The notes: generated by a model not told the origin, from the letters alone. Numbered from the stretch's first letter, positions 20,152-29,582 are shown. The stretch is DNA of 64,000 bases from Bacillus sp. NTK034 (GCF_017303275.1 NZ_JAFKOJ010000001.1:248001-312000); one strand, 5' to 3'. Made by a program: numbers and translations.

Positions 20152-21969
20152 ATGGCTAATGAGACAACTGTAAAGAAACTGCCAGCAAGGAATGAGATTT
20201 CACCAGAAGATACCTGGCGTTTGGAGGATATTTTCCCTTCTGATGAGGAATGGGACAAGGAATATAATGATGTGCAGAAGCTGATCCCTAATGCAGGCAA
20301 GTATCAAGGCAGGCTTGGGGAAAGTGCTGAAACATTATATGAAGCGCTGCAGTTCCAAGATCATTTACTCTCGCGCCTTGGGAAGCTTTATACATATGCC
20401 CATATGCGTTATGACCAGGATACAACGAACTCATTTTATCAGGGCCAGGACGACAAAATCAAAAATTTATATTCGGAAGCTGCAAGTGCACTCGCGTTTA
20501 TTGTTCCTGAATTGCTGGCTGAAGATGAAGAGAAGATTGCCGGGTTTTTAGAGGAAAAAACGGAGCTGCAATTATATAAACATTCGCTTGAGGAAATTAA
20601 TCTTCAAAGGCCTCATGTATTATCTGCTGAGCAGGAATCCCTGCTTGCCCAGGCTTCCGAGGTGCTTGGGGCTTCAAGCAATACATTTGGCATGCTGAAT
20701 AATGCTGATTTGGAGTTTCCATCCATTAAAGATGAAAATGGTGAAGAGGTAGAAATCACTCATGGACGGTTCATCCGTTTTCTCGAAAGTGATGAGCAGC
20801 GTGTGCGCCATGATGCTTTCAAAGCGGTATATGAGACTTATGGGAAGTTTCGCAATACATTCGCAAGTACTCTAAGCGGGAATGTGAAAAAGGATAATTT
20901 CAATGCAAAGATCCGGAATTATGAATCTGCGCGCCATGCTGCCCTATCTGCGAACAATATTCCTGAAAGTGTTTATGAAAATTTAGTCAATACCATTAAT
21001 GATAATCTGCATTTGCTTCATCGATATGTCAAACTCCGCAAGAAGGTTCTTGGGGTCGAGGAGCTTCATATGTATGACCTTTACACTCCTTTGGTGAAGG
21101 AAGTAAAAATGGAAATCCCCTACAATGAAGCAAAGGATCTCATCTTAAAAGGACTGAAGCCGCTTGGCGAGGACTATTTGAAAATTTTAAATGAGGGCTT
21201 TGAAAATCGCTGGGTAGATGTTCATGAGAATAAGGGCAAAAGAAGCGGTGCTTATTCATCTGGAACATATGGCACTAATCCATATATACTGATGAACTGG
21301 CAGGACAATGTGAACAATCTATTTACCCTTGCTCACGAATTTGGGCATTCTGTTCACAGCTATTACACAAGAAAATACCAGCCATATCCATATGGAAATT
21401 ACTCAATTTTTGTCGCAGAGGTTGCATCCACATGTAATGAGGCCCTCTTAAATGATCATCTGCTTAAAACAATAGATGATGATAAGAAGCGTTTGTATTT
21501 GTTGAATCATTATCTTGAAGGCTTTAGGGGTACTGTTTTCCGCCAGACAATGTTTGCAGAGTTTGAACATCTCATCCATCAAAAGGCGCAAAACAATGAA
21601 GCTTTGACTGCAGATTCATTGACGAAAGCATATTATGAACTCAATAAGAAATATTTTGGGGAAGAAGAGATCGTGATTGATGAGGAAATCGGTCTGGAAT
21701 GGTCCAGAATCCCGCATTTCTACTATAATTATTATGTTTATCAATATGCAACAGGCTTCAGTGCGGCAACGGCATTAAGCAAGCAAATTCTTCAGGAAGG
21801 GCAGCCTGCTGTTGACAGATATATTGAATTCCTGAAATCCGGCAGCTCAGATTATCCGATTGAGGTGTTAAAGAAAGCCGGTGTTGATATGACAAGCAGC
21901 AAGCCGATTGAAGATGCCTGCAAAGTATTTGAAGAAAAGCTTAACGAAATGGAAAGCCTGCTTTCTTAA
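20152..21969 (+). CDS. pepF: Oligoendopeptidase F
   Basis: Cytoplasmic M3-family zinc metallopeptidase that cuts short oligopeptides, 605 aa, the usual length. The zinc site HEFGH is at residues 395-399 and the third ligand, Glu423, lies in FVAEVASTCNE. It may process peptides brought in by the Opp/App systems encoded upstream (inference). Followed by repeat copy B and a terminator. Confidence 0.96.
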   Translation: MANETTVKKLPARNEISPEDTWRLEDIFPSDEEWDKEYNDVQKLIPNAGKYQGRLGESAETLYEALQFQDHLLSRLGKLYTYAHMRYDQDTTNSFYQGQDDKIKNLYSEAASALAFIVPELLAEDEEKIAGFLEEKTELQLYKHSLEEINLQRPHVLSAEQESLLAQASEVLGASSNTFGMLNNADLEFPSIKDENGEEVEITHGRFIRFLESDEQRVRHDAFKAVYETYGKFRNTFASTLSGNVKKDNFNAKIRNYESARHAALSANNIPESVYENLVNTINDNLHLLHRYVKLRKKVLGVEELHMYDLYTPLVKEVKMEIPYNEAKDLILKGLKPLGEDYLKILNEGFENRWVDVHENKGKRSGAYSSGTYGTNPYILMNWQDNVNNLFTLAHEFGHSVHSYYTRKYQPYPYGNYSIFVAEVASTCNEALLNDHLLKTIDDDKKRLYLLNHYLEGFRGTVFRQTMFAEFEHLIHQKAQNNEALTADSLTKAYYELNKKYFGEEEIVIDEEIGLEWSRIPHFYYNYYVYQYATGFSAATALSKQILQEGQPAVDRYIEFLKSGSSDYPIEVLKKAGVDMTSSKPIEDACKVFEEKLNEMESLLS

Positions 21970-21970
21970 A

Positions 21971-22026
21971 TAGAAAAGTGGAAGCGCCATGCCCGCCTAC
22001 ACCTTGAGGGGGGCATGGCGCTAGAC
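21971..22026. repeat. Dispersed intergenic repeat, copy B (~55 bp)
   Basis: Short, inverted relative to copy A: GAAAAGTGGAAGCGCC at the pepF side and GGCGCTAGAC at the other, so the whole unit folds into one long hairpin (AGCGCCATGCCC with GGGCATGGCGCT). Starts 2 bases after the pepF stop. Confidence 0.7.
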
Positions 22027-22033
22027 AGTACAT

Positions 22034-22068
22034 AAAAGGTGCCTGGCGTTTCTCGGGCACCTTTTATG
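22034..22068 (+). terminator. Terminator of pepF
   Basis: AAAAGGTGCC (22034-22043) with GGCACCTTTT (22057-22066), then TATG. It also ends transcription of the small gene on the other strand. Confidence 0.8.
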
Positions 22069-22074
22069 TATTGT

Positions 22075-22248
22075 TCAAAACCCCTTAAATCTCCTTCGGT
22101 CATTCAAATATAAAAATAAAATCAGGAGAGAAATAAATAAAATAGGTGAAGTGATGAAAATGGGGATAAGTTTCATCAATCCGAGAATATTTAAAATAAA
22201 GGAGAGCAAGATGAGCAGCAGCATCAATAATACAGGCAGTTTTTTCAT
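22075..22248 (-). CDS. Small membrane protein, 57 aa, function unknown
   Basis: Starts MKKLPVLLMLLLILLSF with AGGAGGAGA ahead of the ATG. Two hydrophobic stretches (PVLLMLLLILLSFILNILG and IPIFITSPILFISLLILFLYL) and a basic tail NDRRRFKGF. No recognised family. It lies between pepF and the roxS promoter, transcribed away from roxS. Confidence 0.6.
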   Translation of the reverse strand: MKKLPVLLMLLLILLSFILNILGLMKLIPIFITSPILFISLLILFLYLNDRRRFKGF

Positions 22249-22331
22249 ATTGCATTCTCCTCCTGGCCAAGGTTTACATCCGTATTATTTTATGCGGTTG
22301 TCCAGAAAGTGATGACTTGATTTTGACAATA

Positions 22332-22349
22332 TTGTGAAAAAAGGCACAA
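22332..22349. promoter_or_regulatory. Rex-like operator upstream of the RoxS promoter
   Basis: TTGTG-N8-CACAA, the exact half-site spacing of Rex operators, 5 bp before the -35 hexamer. Rex is the NADH/NAD+ sensor known to repress roxS in B. subtilis. The inner part (AAAAAAGG) is not palindromic, so binding strength is uncertain. Confidence 0.6.
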
Positions 22350-22354
22350 ACTCA

Positions 22355-22384
22355 TTGTCATTTTCTTTCACATCATGATATATT
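22355..22384 (+). promoter_or_regulatory. Promoter of the RoxS small RNA
   Basis: TTGTCA (22355-22360), 18-bp spacer, TATATT (22379-22384) with an extended TG one base before the -10. The predicted start is near 22391. Confidence 0.65.
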
Positions 22385-22390
22385 ACAGAT

Positions 22391-22511
22391 GTGAAGTTGA
22401 TCACATGCAAACATTTACCCCTTTTGTTTGGAAGTGAAAAATTTCTCCCATCCCCTTTGTTTGTATAAAAACCCTGAAAAAGCCGTGCAAATGAAGTGCA
22501 TGGTTTTTTTC
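22391..22511 (+). ncRNA. roxS: RoxS/RsaE small regulatory RNA
   Basis: About 120 nt between the pepF side and spxH. It shows the family signature: a 5' stem-loop (GTGA...TCAC, 22391-22404), the C-rich single strands TACCCCTTTT and CTCCCATCCCCTTT with the linker GAAGTGAAAAATT between them, and an intrinsic terminator (82-89 with 97-104 of 22400-22500, T7). The C-rich parts pair with Shine-Dalgarno sequences of central metabolism mRNAs in Bacillus and Staphylococcus. The position next to yjbH agrees with my memory of B. subtilis. Confidence 0.88.
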
Positions 22512-22515
22512 AGCG

Positions 22516-22548
22516 AAAAAATAAAGCTGTGCATATTGCACAGCTTTA
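22516..22548 (-). terminator. Terminator of spxH-yjbI
   Basis: Perfect stem AAAGCTGTGC/GCACAGCTTT (22523-22532 with 22537-22546); on the minus strand it is followed by TTATTTTTT. It faces the RoxS terminator. Confidence 0.9.
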
Positions 22549-22550
22549 CA

Positions 22551-23426
22551 TTACCCTGAATATCTCCAGAAATTACCGTATTTTGCAGGTACATACTCAG
22601 CTATTTGCTTTAGTTGAAGCTTTTTCATTTCCCTGTTCACTTCGCTGTCCGACATATTATATACAACTGAGATCTCCTTGCTGGCCACTAGCTTAAAGTA
22701 TTTTAAGAAATATTCAAGGGGCGGAAGAGGAGCACGCTCAGGTTTAGCAGGAAGCATTTCCTCTAAAATCTGTTCATAAATTTCATATGGATAGTATCCA
22801 GTGACTTTGATGCCTTCATCTTCAATATTTTCATTAAAAAAGACAAGAGTGGGTATTTCTTGGACATCCATTTCAGAAGTAATTTTTAAATCGCATTGAA
22901 AAGCCTTTGCTGCACTATCTGAATGAATATCAGAAACAAATTCTACTACATCCAGACCGACTTCCTTAGCACAATCCTTTAGCACTTCAAAATGAGACAC
23001 ATTCTGCTTTTCAAGAAATAAGACCTCCTGAAGCTTGCGTAAAAATCTGATGCCAGCTTTTCTCCCTTGCAATTCCGCAGCTTTAATTGCAACCGAAGCC
23101 AGGTGCGGGGAAGAAATCGGATTTTCGAACCAGACGTTCCCGTCACATGACATTCCAGAGCGGCTTGCTGTTTTCTCCCATAAATCAGCAATGTTTTCGT
23201 AGTTTTGCCTTTTCCCCATATTTAACGTTGCCAGCCTGCCGCTTAATACATGCTTTATGGAAAAATAGCGGCCGTATTCAATCAGGAGCTTTTTTAAGAT
23301 TGGCTCCAAAGCCCAGCATTCTGGGCAAAGGGGATCAACAAACATATAGACTTCTACGGGCTTTTTTTCACTGCCGTGGCAATGTGGAGATGTAAGCTTG
23401 TTTTCATTGGATTCTGGCTTATTCAC
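22551..23426 (-). CDS. spxH: ClpXP adaptor protein SpxH (YjbH)
   Basis: 291 aa. Binds Spx and hands it to ClpXP for degradation in unstressed cells. DsbA-like thioredoxin fold with the CxxC Cys34-Cys37 ([13 protein letters not shown]) near the N-terminus, preceded by a His/Cys motif HCHGSEKK. It overlaps the yjbI stop by 4 bases (ATGA), so the two are co-translated. Spx itself is 5 kb upstream. Confidence 0.93.
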   Translation of the reverse strand: MNKPESNENKLTSPHCHGSEKKPVEVYMFVDPLCPECWALEPILKKLLIEYGRYFSIKHVLSGRLATLNMGKRQNYENIADLWEKTASRSGMSCDGNVWFENPISSPHLASVAIKAAELQGRKAGIRFLRKLQEVLFLEKQNVSHFEVLKDCAKEVGLDVVEFVSDIHSDSAAKAFQCDLKITSEMDVQEIPTLVFFNENIEDEGIKVTGYYPYEIYEQILEEMLPAKPERAPLPPLEYFLKYFKLVASKEISVVYNMSDSEVNREMKKLQLKQIAEYVPAKYGNFWRYSG

Positions 23427-23827
23427 GAGCTTTCACCTTTCACGCCGTTTTCAGGTGTATTGATCATATGCTGGGCAGTGAGTACAAGCCTTGCAAAAAA
23501 GTCTTCTCTCAAGCGGCCTTCCAGCCTAATTTCGTCCATTGCTTCATTCATGCATAAAAGCCAGGCCTTTGCCCGCGTTTCCGTTATGGGAAAAGGCATG
23601 TGCCGCGCCCGAAGCATCGGATGTCCATGTTCTGAAGTATATAAAGGAGGTCCCCCTAAATACTGCGTCATAAACTGCTTTTGTTTTCTGGCTGTCTCTG
23701 TCAGGTCATCTGGAAAAATAGGAACGAGATCAGGATGTTGTCCTACGCGCCGGTAAAAAGCGTCAATTAGATGGTGAAGTTTTTCCTCACCAATAGCGTC
23801 GAAGGGAGTGTGCATTTTCTCGGCCAT
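23423..23827 (-). CDS. yjbI: Group II truncated haemoglobin YjbI
   Basis: 134 aa 2-on-2 globin. The proximal heme histidine is in MLRARHMPF; the B-helix Tyr is in [18 protein letters not shown]; the G8 Trp is in AKAWLLCM. Binds O2 and related ligands. First gene of yjbI-spxH, as in B. subtilis, where YjbI affects peroxide and disulfide stress. AAGGAG lies 8 bases ahead of the ATG. Confidence 0.93.
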   Translation of the reverse strand: MAEKMHTPFDAIGEEKLHHLIDAFYRRVGQHPDLVPIFPDDLTETARKQKQFMTQYLGGPPLYTSEHGHPMLRARHMPFPITETRAKAWLLCMNEAMDEIRLEGRLREDFFARLVLTAQHMINTPENGVKGESS

Positions 23828-24017
23828 ATTTAAAACTCCTTTTATGAGTTAATTCGTTTGTAAAAAAATCTTCCTATTTAATATTGAGTGGTGTGATCTC
23901 TTTATATTCTATCAATGAGGGATTTATATCTCAAACAAATAGCTTACTGAGCCCTTTTGACTATAGTATGGATTAAGCACATGCCGTCAATCCGGAACAT
24001 TTGCTGAAAAGGTATTG

Positions 24018-24048
24018 AAAAAGCCGCCCGGTAAATTCGGGCGGCTGA
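24018..24048 (-). terminator. Terminator of yjbJ
   Basis: CCGCCCG with CGGGCGG around 24027-24047; on the minus strand a T5 tail follows. Confidence 0.85.
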
Positions 24049-24056
24049 AATAAGCC

Positions 24057-24698
24057 TTAAGCCATAAACGATGAGGTAACTTTCTTTATGTAATTCAGTG
24101 TTTCTCTAAAAGGCGGGACTCCTCCGTATTTATCTACATTTCCAGGTCCGGCATTATAGGCAGCCAATGCAAGTTCAACATTATCCCCATACCTGTCCAT
24201 CATTTGCCGTAAATATTTGACTCCGGCAAAAATGTTCTCTGCAGGGTCGAAGATATTTTTAACGCCGAGCCCCTTGGCTGTATCAGGCATAAGCTGCATC
24301 AACCCGGAAGCACCTGCATGGCTTACTGCATTCGGATTGAAGTTTGATTCCTGTTTAATGACTGACTTAATCAGATTAACTGGTACATTAAACAGATCTG
24401 ATGCTTTTTGAATCAGATCATCAAAATCACTTTTTGAAGTTTTGGCAAATTTGGTTAGTTTTAGGGGGGGAAGAGCTGCAGCTGTATGGGTATCTGTTTG
24501 TAAAGCGCTAATATAAGGTTCCAGAGACGCAACTGCTCCAAGTCCACCTGTGACTTGATGAGATGAACCGGGACTTTCCGGAACTAACCCGGCCAATAGC
24601 TCTTGAAACAGAGGATTTGAAGTGTTCGTTTGCTTAGAACTATTAAATCCTTGCAGTGCCTGCAGCTCCATCAATATTTTTAACTGATCTACGTTCAT
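24057..24698 (-). CDS. yjbJ: Lytic transglycosylase YjbJ (SLT domain)
   Basis: 213 aa. The C-terminal SLT domain (about residue 105 onward) cuts peptidoglycan; catalytic Glu in SVIKQESNFNP, with the standard GLMQLMP and AYNAGPGNV motifs. The N-terminal 100 residues are low-complexity and show no signal peptide, so the export route is unclear. ATG 24698 chosen since AAGGAG is 8 bases ahead; the frame stays open a few codons further. Confidence 0.9.
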   Translation of the reverse strand: MNVDQLKILMELQALQGFNSSKQTNTSNPLFQELLAGLVPESPGSSHQVTGGLGAVASLEPYISALQTDTHTAAALPPLKLTKFAKTSKSDFDDLIQKASDLFNVPVNLIKSVIKQESNFNPNAVSHAGASGLMQLMPDTAKGLGVKNIFDPAENIFAGVKYLRQMMDRYGDNVELALAAYNAGPGNVDKYGGVPPFRETLNYIKKVTSSFMA

Positions 24699-24730
24699 TA
24701 TATTGCTCCTTGGCAAAAGCTGTAATTCTA

Positions 24731-25321
24731 TTAAGCCTTTTGCTGTCTGTATTTTTCGTTATAAAATCTCTTAATTTTATTTTCGGTCTTCCTGACAGGA
24801 ATGTTAAGCTGTTTAAGCAAATTTAGAAAAGTCAATTCACCTTCATTCCTGTTATCCACTTCATATTCTAACTCAAAATCTTCCTTATTTAAATAGCTGC
24901 TGTGATCAAGAACAGCCAAACCTTTCATGTACTCCTTTTCGGCACGTTTTGTTGCGAGAGTACCAAAGTATTGAAGTCTATCTGTCTTTATGCCCAGCTT
25001 TTCTATGGATATTATTATCTGTTCTTTGGGAATTTTTCCAGTCTGGATCATCTCTGCAGCTTCGGACTCAGTAATGTTTTCATTAGTCTCTAAAAGCCCT
25101 TCAGGGTGGGGCTGTTTAAGCGTCAATTCAAATGAGCCGTTTTTCTGCCTAATCCTTAAGGCACTCCCTTTAGACTTCAATAAAAAATCCGGTGTATCAA
25201 AGTAATGATTCTCCTGTTCAGAAAAATCCTCGCTTCTTAAGTAAAAAAAATCTATTAATGAGGAAAACTCTTCACTGGTCAGCATGTTTTTAAATTCAAT
25301 TTCAATATTTTTGTTAGACAA
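24731..25321 (-). CDS. yjbK: CYTH domain protein YjbK
   Basis: 196 aa with the CYTH signature ExExK (IEIEFKN) at residues 6-12 and the charged barrel strands (LRIRQKNGSFELTLKQP, ELEYEVDN). CYTH enzymes act on triphosphates; the substrate of YjbK is not established. TTG start behind GAGGTG. It precedes yjbL and the (p)ppGpp synthetase yjbM but points the other way. Confidence 0.88.
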   Translation of the reverse strand: MSNKNIEIEFKNMLTSEEFSSLIDFFYLRSEDFSEQENHYFDTPDFLLKSKGSALRIRQKNGSFELTLKQPHPEGLLETNENITESEAAEMIQTGKIPKEQIIISIEKLGIKTDRLQYFGTLATKRAEKEYMKGLAVLDHSSYLNKEDFELEYEVDNRNEGELTFLNLLKQLNIPVRKTENKIKRFYNEKYRQQKA

Positions 25322-25532
25322 GCCTCTACACCTCAGCTATTAGTAATTTCCTGTATTATCTCCTTAATTAGCATGGACTTCAATCTTTGAAGTTTTTTTT
25401 ATTATTGTGATAAAGTCAATCAGGGGAGACTCAACTATCGGGGCGCAGGACTGTGGCTATGAAAATTGAATCAGGGGTTTTACTGTCCATAAAATCTGCG
25501 ATAGAATAGGTAATGACAATGGAGGTAGAAAA

Positions 25533-25898
25533 ATGAAACAGAAACTTACAGTTTTAAATGCAGAATGGATTGAAAATGAATTAATTTTGGAAATAGAAGC
25601 TGGAACAGTCTCAGGCTTAACAGCCATGCGGCAAATATTGGCTGATTCCGACAACCTTTCATTTATTTACATAGCAGAACAAAATGATGATTATACATAT
25701 ATTTCCCTTCCGGAAACAGTCTGGACGGAACTTAAAAAGGCACTTGATGGCCAGATGCGTGTTTTTGCTTCTGATCGTAATCATGATCGTATTGAACTGG
25801 CAGGCTTTCATGAGGAATTAGGAGATTTAATAGAAAATATCCGTGGGAACAGCAATTATGGTAATGAAATGGTAGAAAAAGTAGAGAACATATTTTAA
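25533..25898 (+). CDS. yjbL: YjbL, UPF0738 family protein
   Basis: 121 aa, small acidic cytoplasmic protein in its usual place between yjbK and yjbM. GGAGG sits ahead of the ATG. No catalytic motif visible; function unknown. The 200-bp region 25322-25532 upstream has no gene. Confidence 0.82.
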   Translation: MKQKLTVLNAEWIENELILEIEAGTVSGLTAMRQILADSDNLSFIYIAEQNDDYTYISLPETVWTELKKALDGQMRVFASDRNHDRIELAGFHEELGDLIENIRGNSNYGNEMVEKVENIF

Positions 25899-25925
25899 TT
25901 AATGTTTAAATTACGAAAAACTTGG

Positions 25926-25990
25926 ATAAAGAGATAGGCTGTGTTACCCCCTCTCGAAGTCGGGGGTAGTCGAGGCGCTTGCGCTTTTCT
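25926..25990. repeat. Dispersed intergenic repeat, copy C (~65 bp)
   Basis: Right end AGGCGCTTGCGCTTTTC matches copy A with one change; the left end is degraded. The interior forms a hairpin TACCCCC...GGGGGTA. It ends 27 bp before the yjbM start and so occupies the place where its ribosome entry and promoter would be expected. Confidence 0.65.
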
Positions 25991-26017
25991 AACTTCGGAT
26001 ATTTGGTGGTGTTGCAG

Positions 26018-26656
26018 GTGAAGCATTGGGATTTATTTTTGGCGCCATATAAGCAGGCGGTCGAAGAATTAAAAGTAAAGCTTAAAGGCATGAGAAGCCA
26101 ATTTGAAATGGATTCTACCCATTCTCCGATTGAATTTGTTACTGGGAGGGTAAAGCCAATTGCAAGCATTCTTGATAAGGCAAACCAAAAAGGCATTCCT
26201 CTCGACAAATTGGAATCTGAAATGCAGGATATTGCCGGTGTTAGAATGATGTGCCAATTTGTAGATGATATTAAGAGAGTGGTTGAGCTATTAAGAAAAA
26301 GAAATGATTTTGAAATTGTTGAAGAAAGAGACTACATATCTCATAAAAAAGCAAGTGGTTACCGCTCTTACCATGTCGTGATCCGCTATCCTGTTCAGAC
26401 AATAAAAGGAGAGAAGAAAATTCTCGCAGAGATTCAAATCAGAACACTTGCCATGAATTTCTGGGCCACGGTTGAACATTCCTTAAATTATAAATATAAG
26501 GGCCAATTCCCTGAGGATATTCAAATGAGGCTCCAGAGAGCGGCAGAGGCTGCTTTCAGGCTGGATGAAGAAATGTCACTCATTCGCGGTGAAATTCAGG
26601 ATGCACAGGCATTCTTTACAAGGAAAAAGGAAAAGCAGCAAAAGGGAGAAAACTAA
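26018..26656 (+). CDS. yjbM: Small alarmone synthetase YjbM (SasB/RelQ)
   Basis: GTP pyrophosphokinase making (p)ppGpp, 212 aa. Motifs: FVTGRVKPIASI, the SGYRSYHVV substrate strand, and EIQIRTLAMNFWATVEHSLNYKY. No hydrolase domain. GTG 26018 gives the family's length and N-terminus (KHWDLFLAPYKQAVEELK); other GTG codons at 26006/26009 are possible, and the ribosome site is weak (GGTGGTG). It leads the run yjbM-nadK-yjbO. Confidence 0.92.
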   Translation: MKHWDLFLAPYKQAVEELKVKLKGMRSQFEMDSTHSPIEFVTGRVKPIASILDKANQKGIPLDKLESEMQDIAGVRMMCQFVDDIKRVVELLRKRNDFEIVEERDYISHKKASGYRSYHVVIRYPVQTIKGEKKILAEIQIRTLAMNFWATVEHSLNYKYKGQFPEDIQMRLQRAAEAAFRLDEEMSLIRGEIQDAQAFFTRKKEKQQKGEN

Positions 26657-26681
26657 CGTATAAAAGAGGAGCTTGGATAAG

Positions 26682-27476
26682 ATGAAATTTGCCATTACCT
26701 CAAAAGGAGATTCAAAATCTAATACACTCATGCACAAAATGAGAACCTATTTATTGGACTTCGAGCTTACATATGATGAAGAAGAGCCTGATATTGTCAT
26801 ATCGGTAGGCGGGGATGGCACTTTACTTTATGCCTTTCACCGATACAGCAGCCGTCTGGACAAGACCGCGTTTGTGGGTATACATACAGGCCACCTTGGG
26901 TTTTATGCAGACTGGGTGCCGGAGGAAATCGAAAAGCTTGTCATTGCAATTGCCAAAACCCCATATCAAGTGATTGAATATCCGCTCCTGGAAGTAATTA
27001 TCCGCTACCAGCATGGCGGCAAAGAAACCCGTTATCTTGCATTGAATGAATCAACAGTTAAAGCGGTGGAAGGTACTTTAGTAATGGATGTGGAAATACG
27101 CGGCCAGCATTTTGAAAGGTTTCGGGGAGATGGCCTTTGTGTTTCTACACCATCTGGAAGTACAGCTTATAATAAGGCGCTGGGGGGTGCCATCCTGCAT
27201 CCATCCTTGCCTGCCATCCAGCTTGCTGAAATGGCTTCCATCAATAACAAGGTATTCCGTACAGTTGGCTCTCCGCTCGTATTGCCGGCACACCATACAT
27301 GCATGCTTAAGCCTGTGAATGAACCGGATTTTCAAATTACCATTGATCATTTGACTCTTCTTCATAAAGATGTAAAATCAATACAATTCAGAGTGGCAGA
27401 TGAGAAAATCCGTTTTGCCAGGTTCAGGCCATTCCCATTCTGGAAAAGAGTTCACGATTCATTTGTTGCTGATTGA
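26682..27476 (+). CDS. nadK: NAD kinase
   Basis: Phosphorylates NAD to NADP; 264 aa. The [11 protein letters not shown] loop lies near residue 46, and the NEST and [15 protein letters not shown] motifs form the rest of the active site. ATG 26682 with AGAGGAG 10 bases ahead; TTG 26673 would be too close. 25 bp behind yjbM. Confidence 0.96.
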   Translation: MKFAITSKGDSKSNTLMHKMRTYLLDFELTYDEEEPDIVISVGGDGTLLYAFHRYSSRLDKTAFVGIHTGHLGFYADWVPEEIEKLVIAIAKTPYQVIEYPLLEVIIRYQHGGKETRYLALNESTVKAVEGTLVMDVEIRGQHFERFRGDGLCVSTPSGSTAYNKALGGAILHPSLPAIQLAEMASINNKVFRTVGSPLVLPAHHTCMLKPVNEPDFQITIDHLTLLHKDVKSIQFRVADEKIRFARFRPFPFWKRVHDSFVAD

Positions 27477-27553
27477 TAAAGGAACCCTGCAGTTTTTAGA
27501 ATCACTTATTTTAATAATCCCGTTACTTCTTATAGAACAGGAGCCAATTGCTC

Positions 27554-28438
27554 ATGGAGCGTTTTAAATTACAATGGAAAATTACTGCCCCGCAGGCGGG
27601 CTCGTTAATCAGGGAATTTTTAAAAGAGAATGATATTTCTAAAACTGCACTTACTGACATAAAGTTTGCTGGCGGCTTCATTAAAGTGAACAATGTGGAA
27701 GTCAATGTCCGCTATGAGTTAAAGGAAGGAGATATCCTTCAGGTTGGTTTTCCGGAAGAAGTTCCCAGTGAAGGCATGAAGGGTGAAGACTTGCCCCTTG
27801 ATATTCATTATGAAGATGATTATCTTCTTGTAGTAAATAAACCGGCAGGTGTTAGTACCATTCCTTCGAGAGAACATCCTTCGGGAAGTTTGGCTAATCG
27901 GCTGATTGGATACTATCAGCGAATAGGCTTAAAGTCTGCAGCACATATCGTGACTCGACTGGATCGAGATACTTCCGGCTTGGTTTTAATTGCGAAACAC
28001 AGGCATGTGCATCATTTGCTTAGCCAGCAGCAGCGCTTCCGTAATATCCAGCGCACTTATGAAGCCTTTGCAGAAGGGGCAGTCATCTGGGATGCTGGTA
28101 CTATAGAACAGCCGATTGCGAGAAAAAAAGACAGTATTATTGAGCGGGAAGTTAGTGAGGAAGGTCAATACGCATGTACTCATTATCAGGTAATCAGCCG
28201 CCGCAAAGAATTTACTCATGTAAAATTAAAGCTTGAAACTGGCAGAACTCATCAGATCAGAGTCCATTTGGCCTGGCTTGGTTATCCTCTTGCGGGTGAT
28301 GAATTGTATGGAGGCACAAGACAGATTATCAGGAGGCAGGCACTGCACTGCTGCAGCCTTTCCTTCAATCATCCCTTTCTGCACAGAACCCTTTTGTTTG
28401 AACAGAAGCTACCAGAAGATATGAATTGCCTATTATAA
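27554..28438 (+). CDS. yjbO: RluA-family RNA pseudouridine synthase YjbO
   Basis: 294 aa, with an S4-like N-terminal part (GGFIKVNNVEV) followed by the catalytic domain. Catalytic Asp in HIVTRLDRDTSGLVLIAK (about residue 140); the KLETGRTHQIRVHLAW motif is typical. TTG 27548 is an alternative start closer to AGGAG. Known targets of the family are tRNA/rRNA uridines; the exact site is not known. Confidence 0.9.
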   Translation: MERFKLQWKITAPQAGSLIREFLKENDISKTALTDIKFAGGFIKVNNVEVNVRYELKEGDILQVGFPEEVPSEGMKGEDLPLDIHYEDDYLLVVNKPAGVSTIPSREHPSGSLANRLIGYYQRIGLKSAAHIVTRLDRDTSGLVLIAKHRHVHHLLSQQQRFRNIQRTYEAFAEGAVIWDAGTIEQPIARKKDSIIEREVSEEGQYACTHYQVISRRKEFTHVKLKLETGRTHQIRVHLAWLGYPLAGDELYGGTRQIIRRQALHCCSLSFNHPFLHRTLLFEQKLPEDMNCLL

Positions 28439-28468
28439 AAGCCGGCATTAACATTTGCCGGCTTTTTG
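28436..28468. terminator. Bidirectional terminator between yjbO and prpE
   Basis: AAAAGCCGGC...GCCGGCTTTTT around 28438-28466 with A- and T-runs on both flanks; the two genes converge here. Confidence 0.92.
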
Positions 28469-28470
28469 GA

Positions 28471-29205
28471 TTAATTCTTCCTAAATTTTTCTTCCACATA
28501 AGGCATGCCTGACTGGACTGACATGAATTCCATTTCAGGATATCTAAGTGCAGTTAATTTATTGCCAAAAACAGCACCTGTATCAATATTAAAGGTGTTA
28601 TTGATTTTCCTGACTTCCTTTACAGGAGTATGCCCATAGACAACTGCTGCCTTACCCTCATACTGTTTAGCCCAATCCCGTCTTACAGGTGTACCGTCAG
28701 GATTTTTTTCTCCAGTTATATCTCCGTAAAGAACAAACGTTTTAACTTTGGATGAATGTTTCCCAATATAGCTTTCCTTAATTCCAGCATGGGCGATTAC
28801 CAGTTTATTGTTGTCGAGTACATGGTATAGCGGTGAATTTTCATATAATTCAATAAATTTTCTTTTAATTTCCTTTTGTGATTGCGGGTCAAGCTGCTCA
28901 TATTCAGCTGCTGTGGTTTCCAGGCCATGTGTAATTTGAACTTTATTTCCTAAAAAGAAGCGGTATAGTTTATTGCAATGATTGCCCGGGACATAGTGTG
29001 CCAGGTCATTTGCGACAAGGTTATATACTGCATCGATGACTGCCAGAGATTCTGGTCCTCTGTCTGTTAAGTCTCCTACAAAGGCAAGTTTTCTATTACT
29101 TGGGTGTACAGGAAATCCCCTCTTCCAGCAATAGCCCATTTCCAATGTCAGCTGTTTAAATTCAGCAAAGCAGCCATGAATATCACCAATAATATCAAGT
29201 CTCAT
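28471..29205 (-). CDS. prpE: Bis(5'-nucleosyl)-tetraphosphatase PrpE
   Basis: 244 aa metallophosphatase. Motifs GDIHGC, GDLTDRG and GNHCNK bind the two metals; a later AHAG and YGHTP complete the set. Splits Ap4A asymmetrically and has a role in spore germination in B. subtilis. AAAGGAG precedes the ATG. Confidence 0.94.
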   Translation of the reverse strand: MRLDIIGDIHGCFAEFKQLTLEMGYCWKRGFPVHPSNRKLAFVGDLTDRGPESLAVIDAVYNLVANDLAHYVPGNHCNKLYRFFLGNKVQITHGLETTAAEYEQLDPQSQKEIKRKFIELYENSPLYHVLDNNKLVIAHAGIKESYIGKHSSKVKTFVLYGDITGEKNPDGTPVRRDWAKQYEGKAAVVYGHTPVKEVRKINNTFNIDTGAVFGNKLTALRYPEMEFMSVQSGMPYVEEKFRKN

Positions 29206-29582
29206 AATTAGGCTCCTTTAATAGTTCTACTGTTATGATATCAATTTTCATAATATTTATCATGACGCTCCATTTTTCAAGCTGAAGAGAAAGCTTGGAC
29301 GGTTTTAAGTTCAAGGAATGGGAAAATTAAAAATAAGAAAAATTCTTCATTAACGTTCATCTGATCTTATGGTTGTTCAGAGACGACAAAAAAACAAAGA
29401 TTTGCTAGTATAGTGAAGTACGTTTTCCTGTTATGCGTTTTAATGGGCAAAGAGCTTGTGGTTTGTGCAGGCAATATCAATTCCACAGCTAGAATGAATT
29501 TGTCCCCATTTTCTCAGAATTCCTGTGCTGGGGATAACATTCCAAAAGGATGGTTTCATTGTATGAGAGGAGGTAAATTCTT
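29206..29582. other. Leader region between prpE and mgtE
   Basis: 377 bp, no convincing gene. I looked for an M-box (Mg riboswitch) since mgtE follows, but its conserved core is not recognisable. A 74-codon frame in the leader has no ribosome site and looks like chance. Confidence 0.4.

Noticed and set aside
23376-23756. Plus-strand frame of 126 codons over yjbI/spxH
   Set aside because: Antisense to two clearly identified genes, no ribosome site.
29206-29582. M-box Mg riboswitch before mgtE
   Set aside because: The conserved M-box blocks are not recognisable in the leader.
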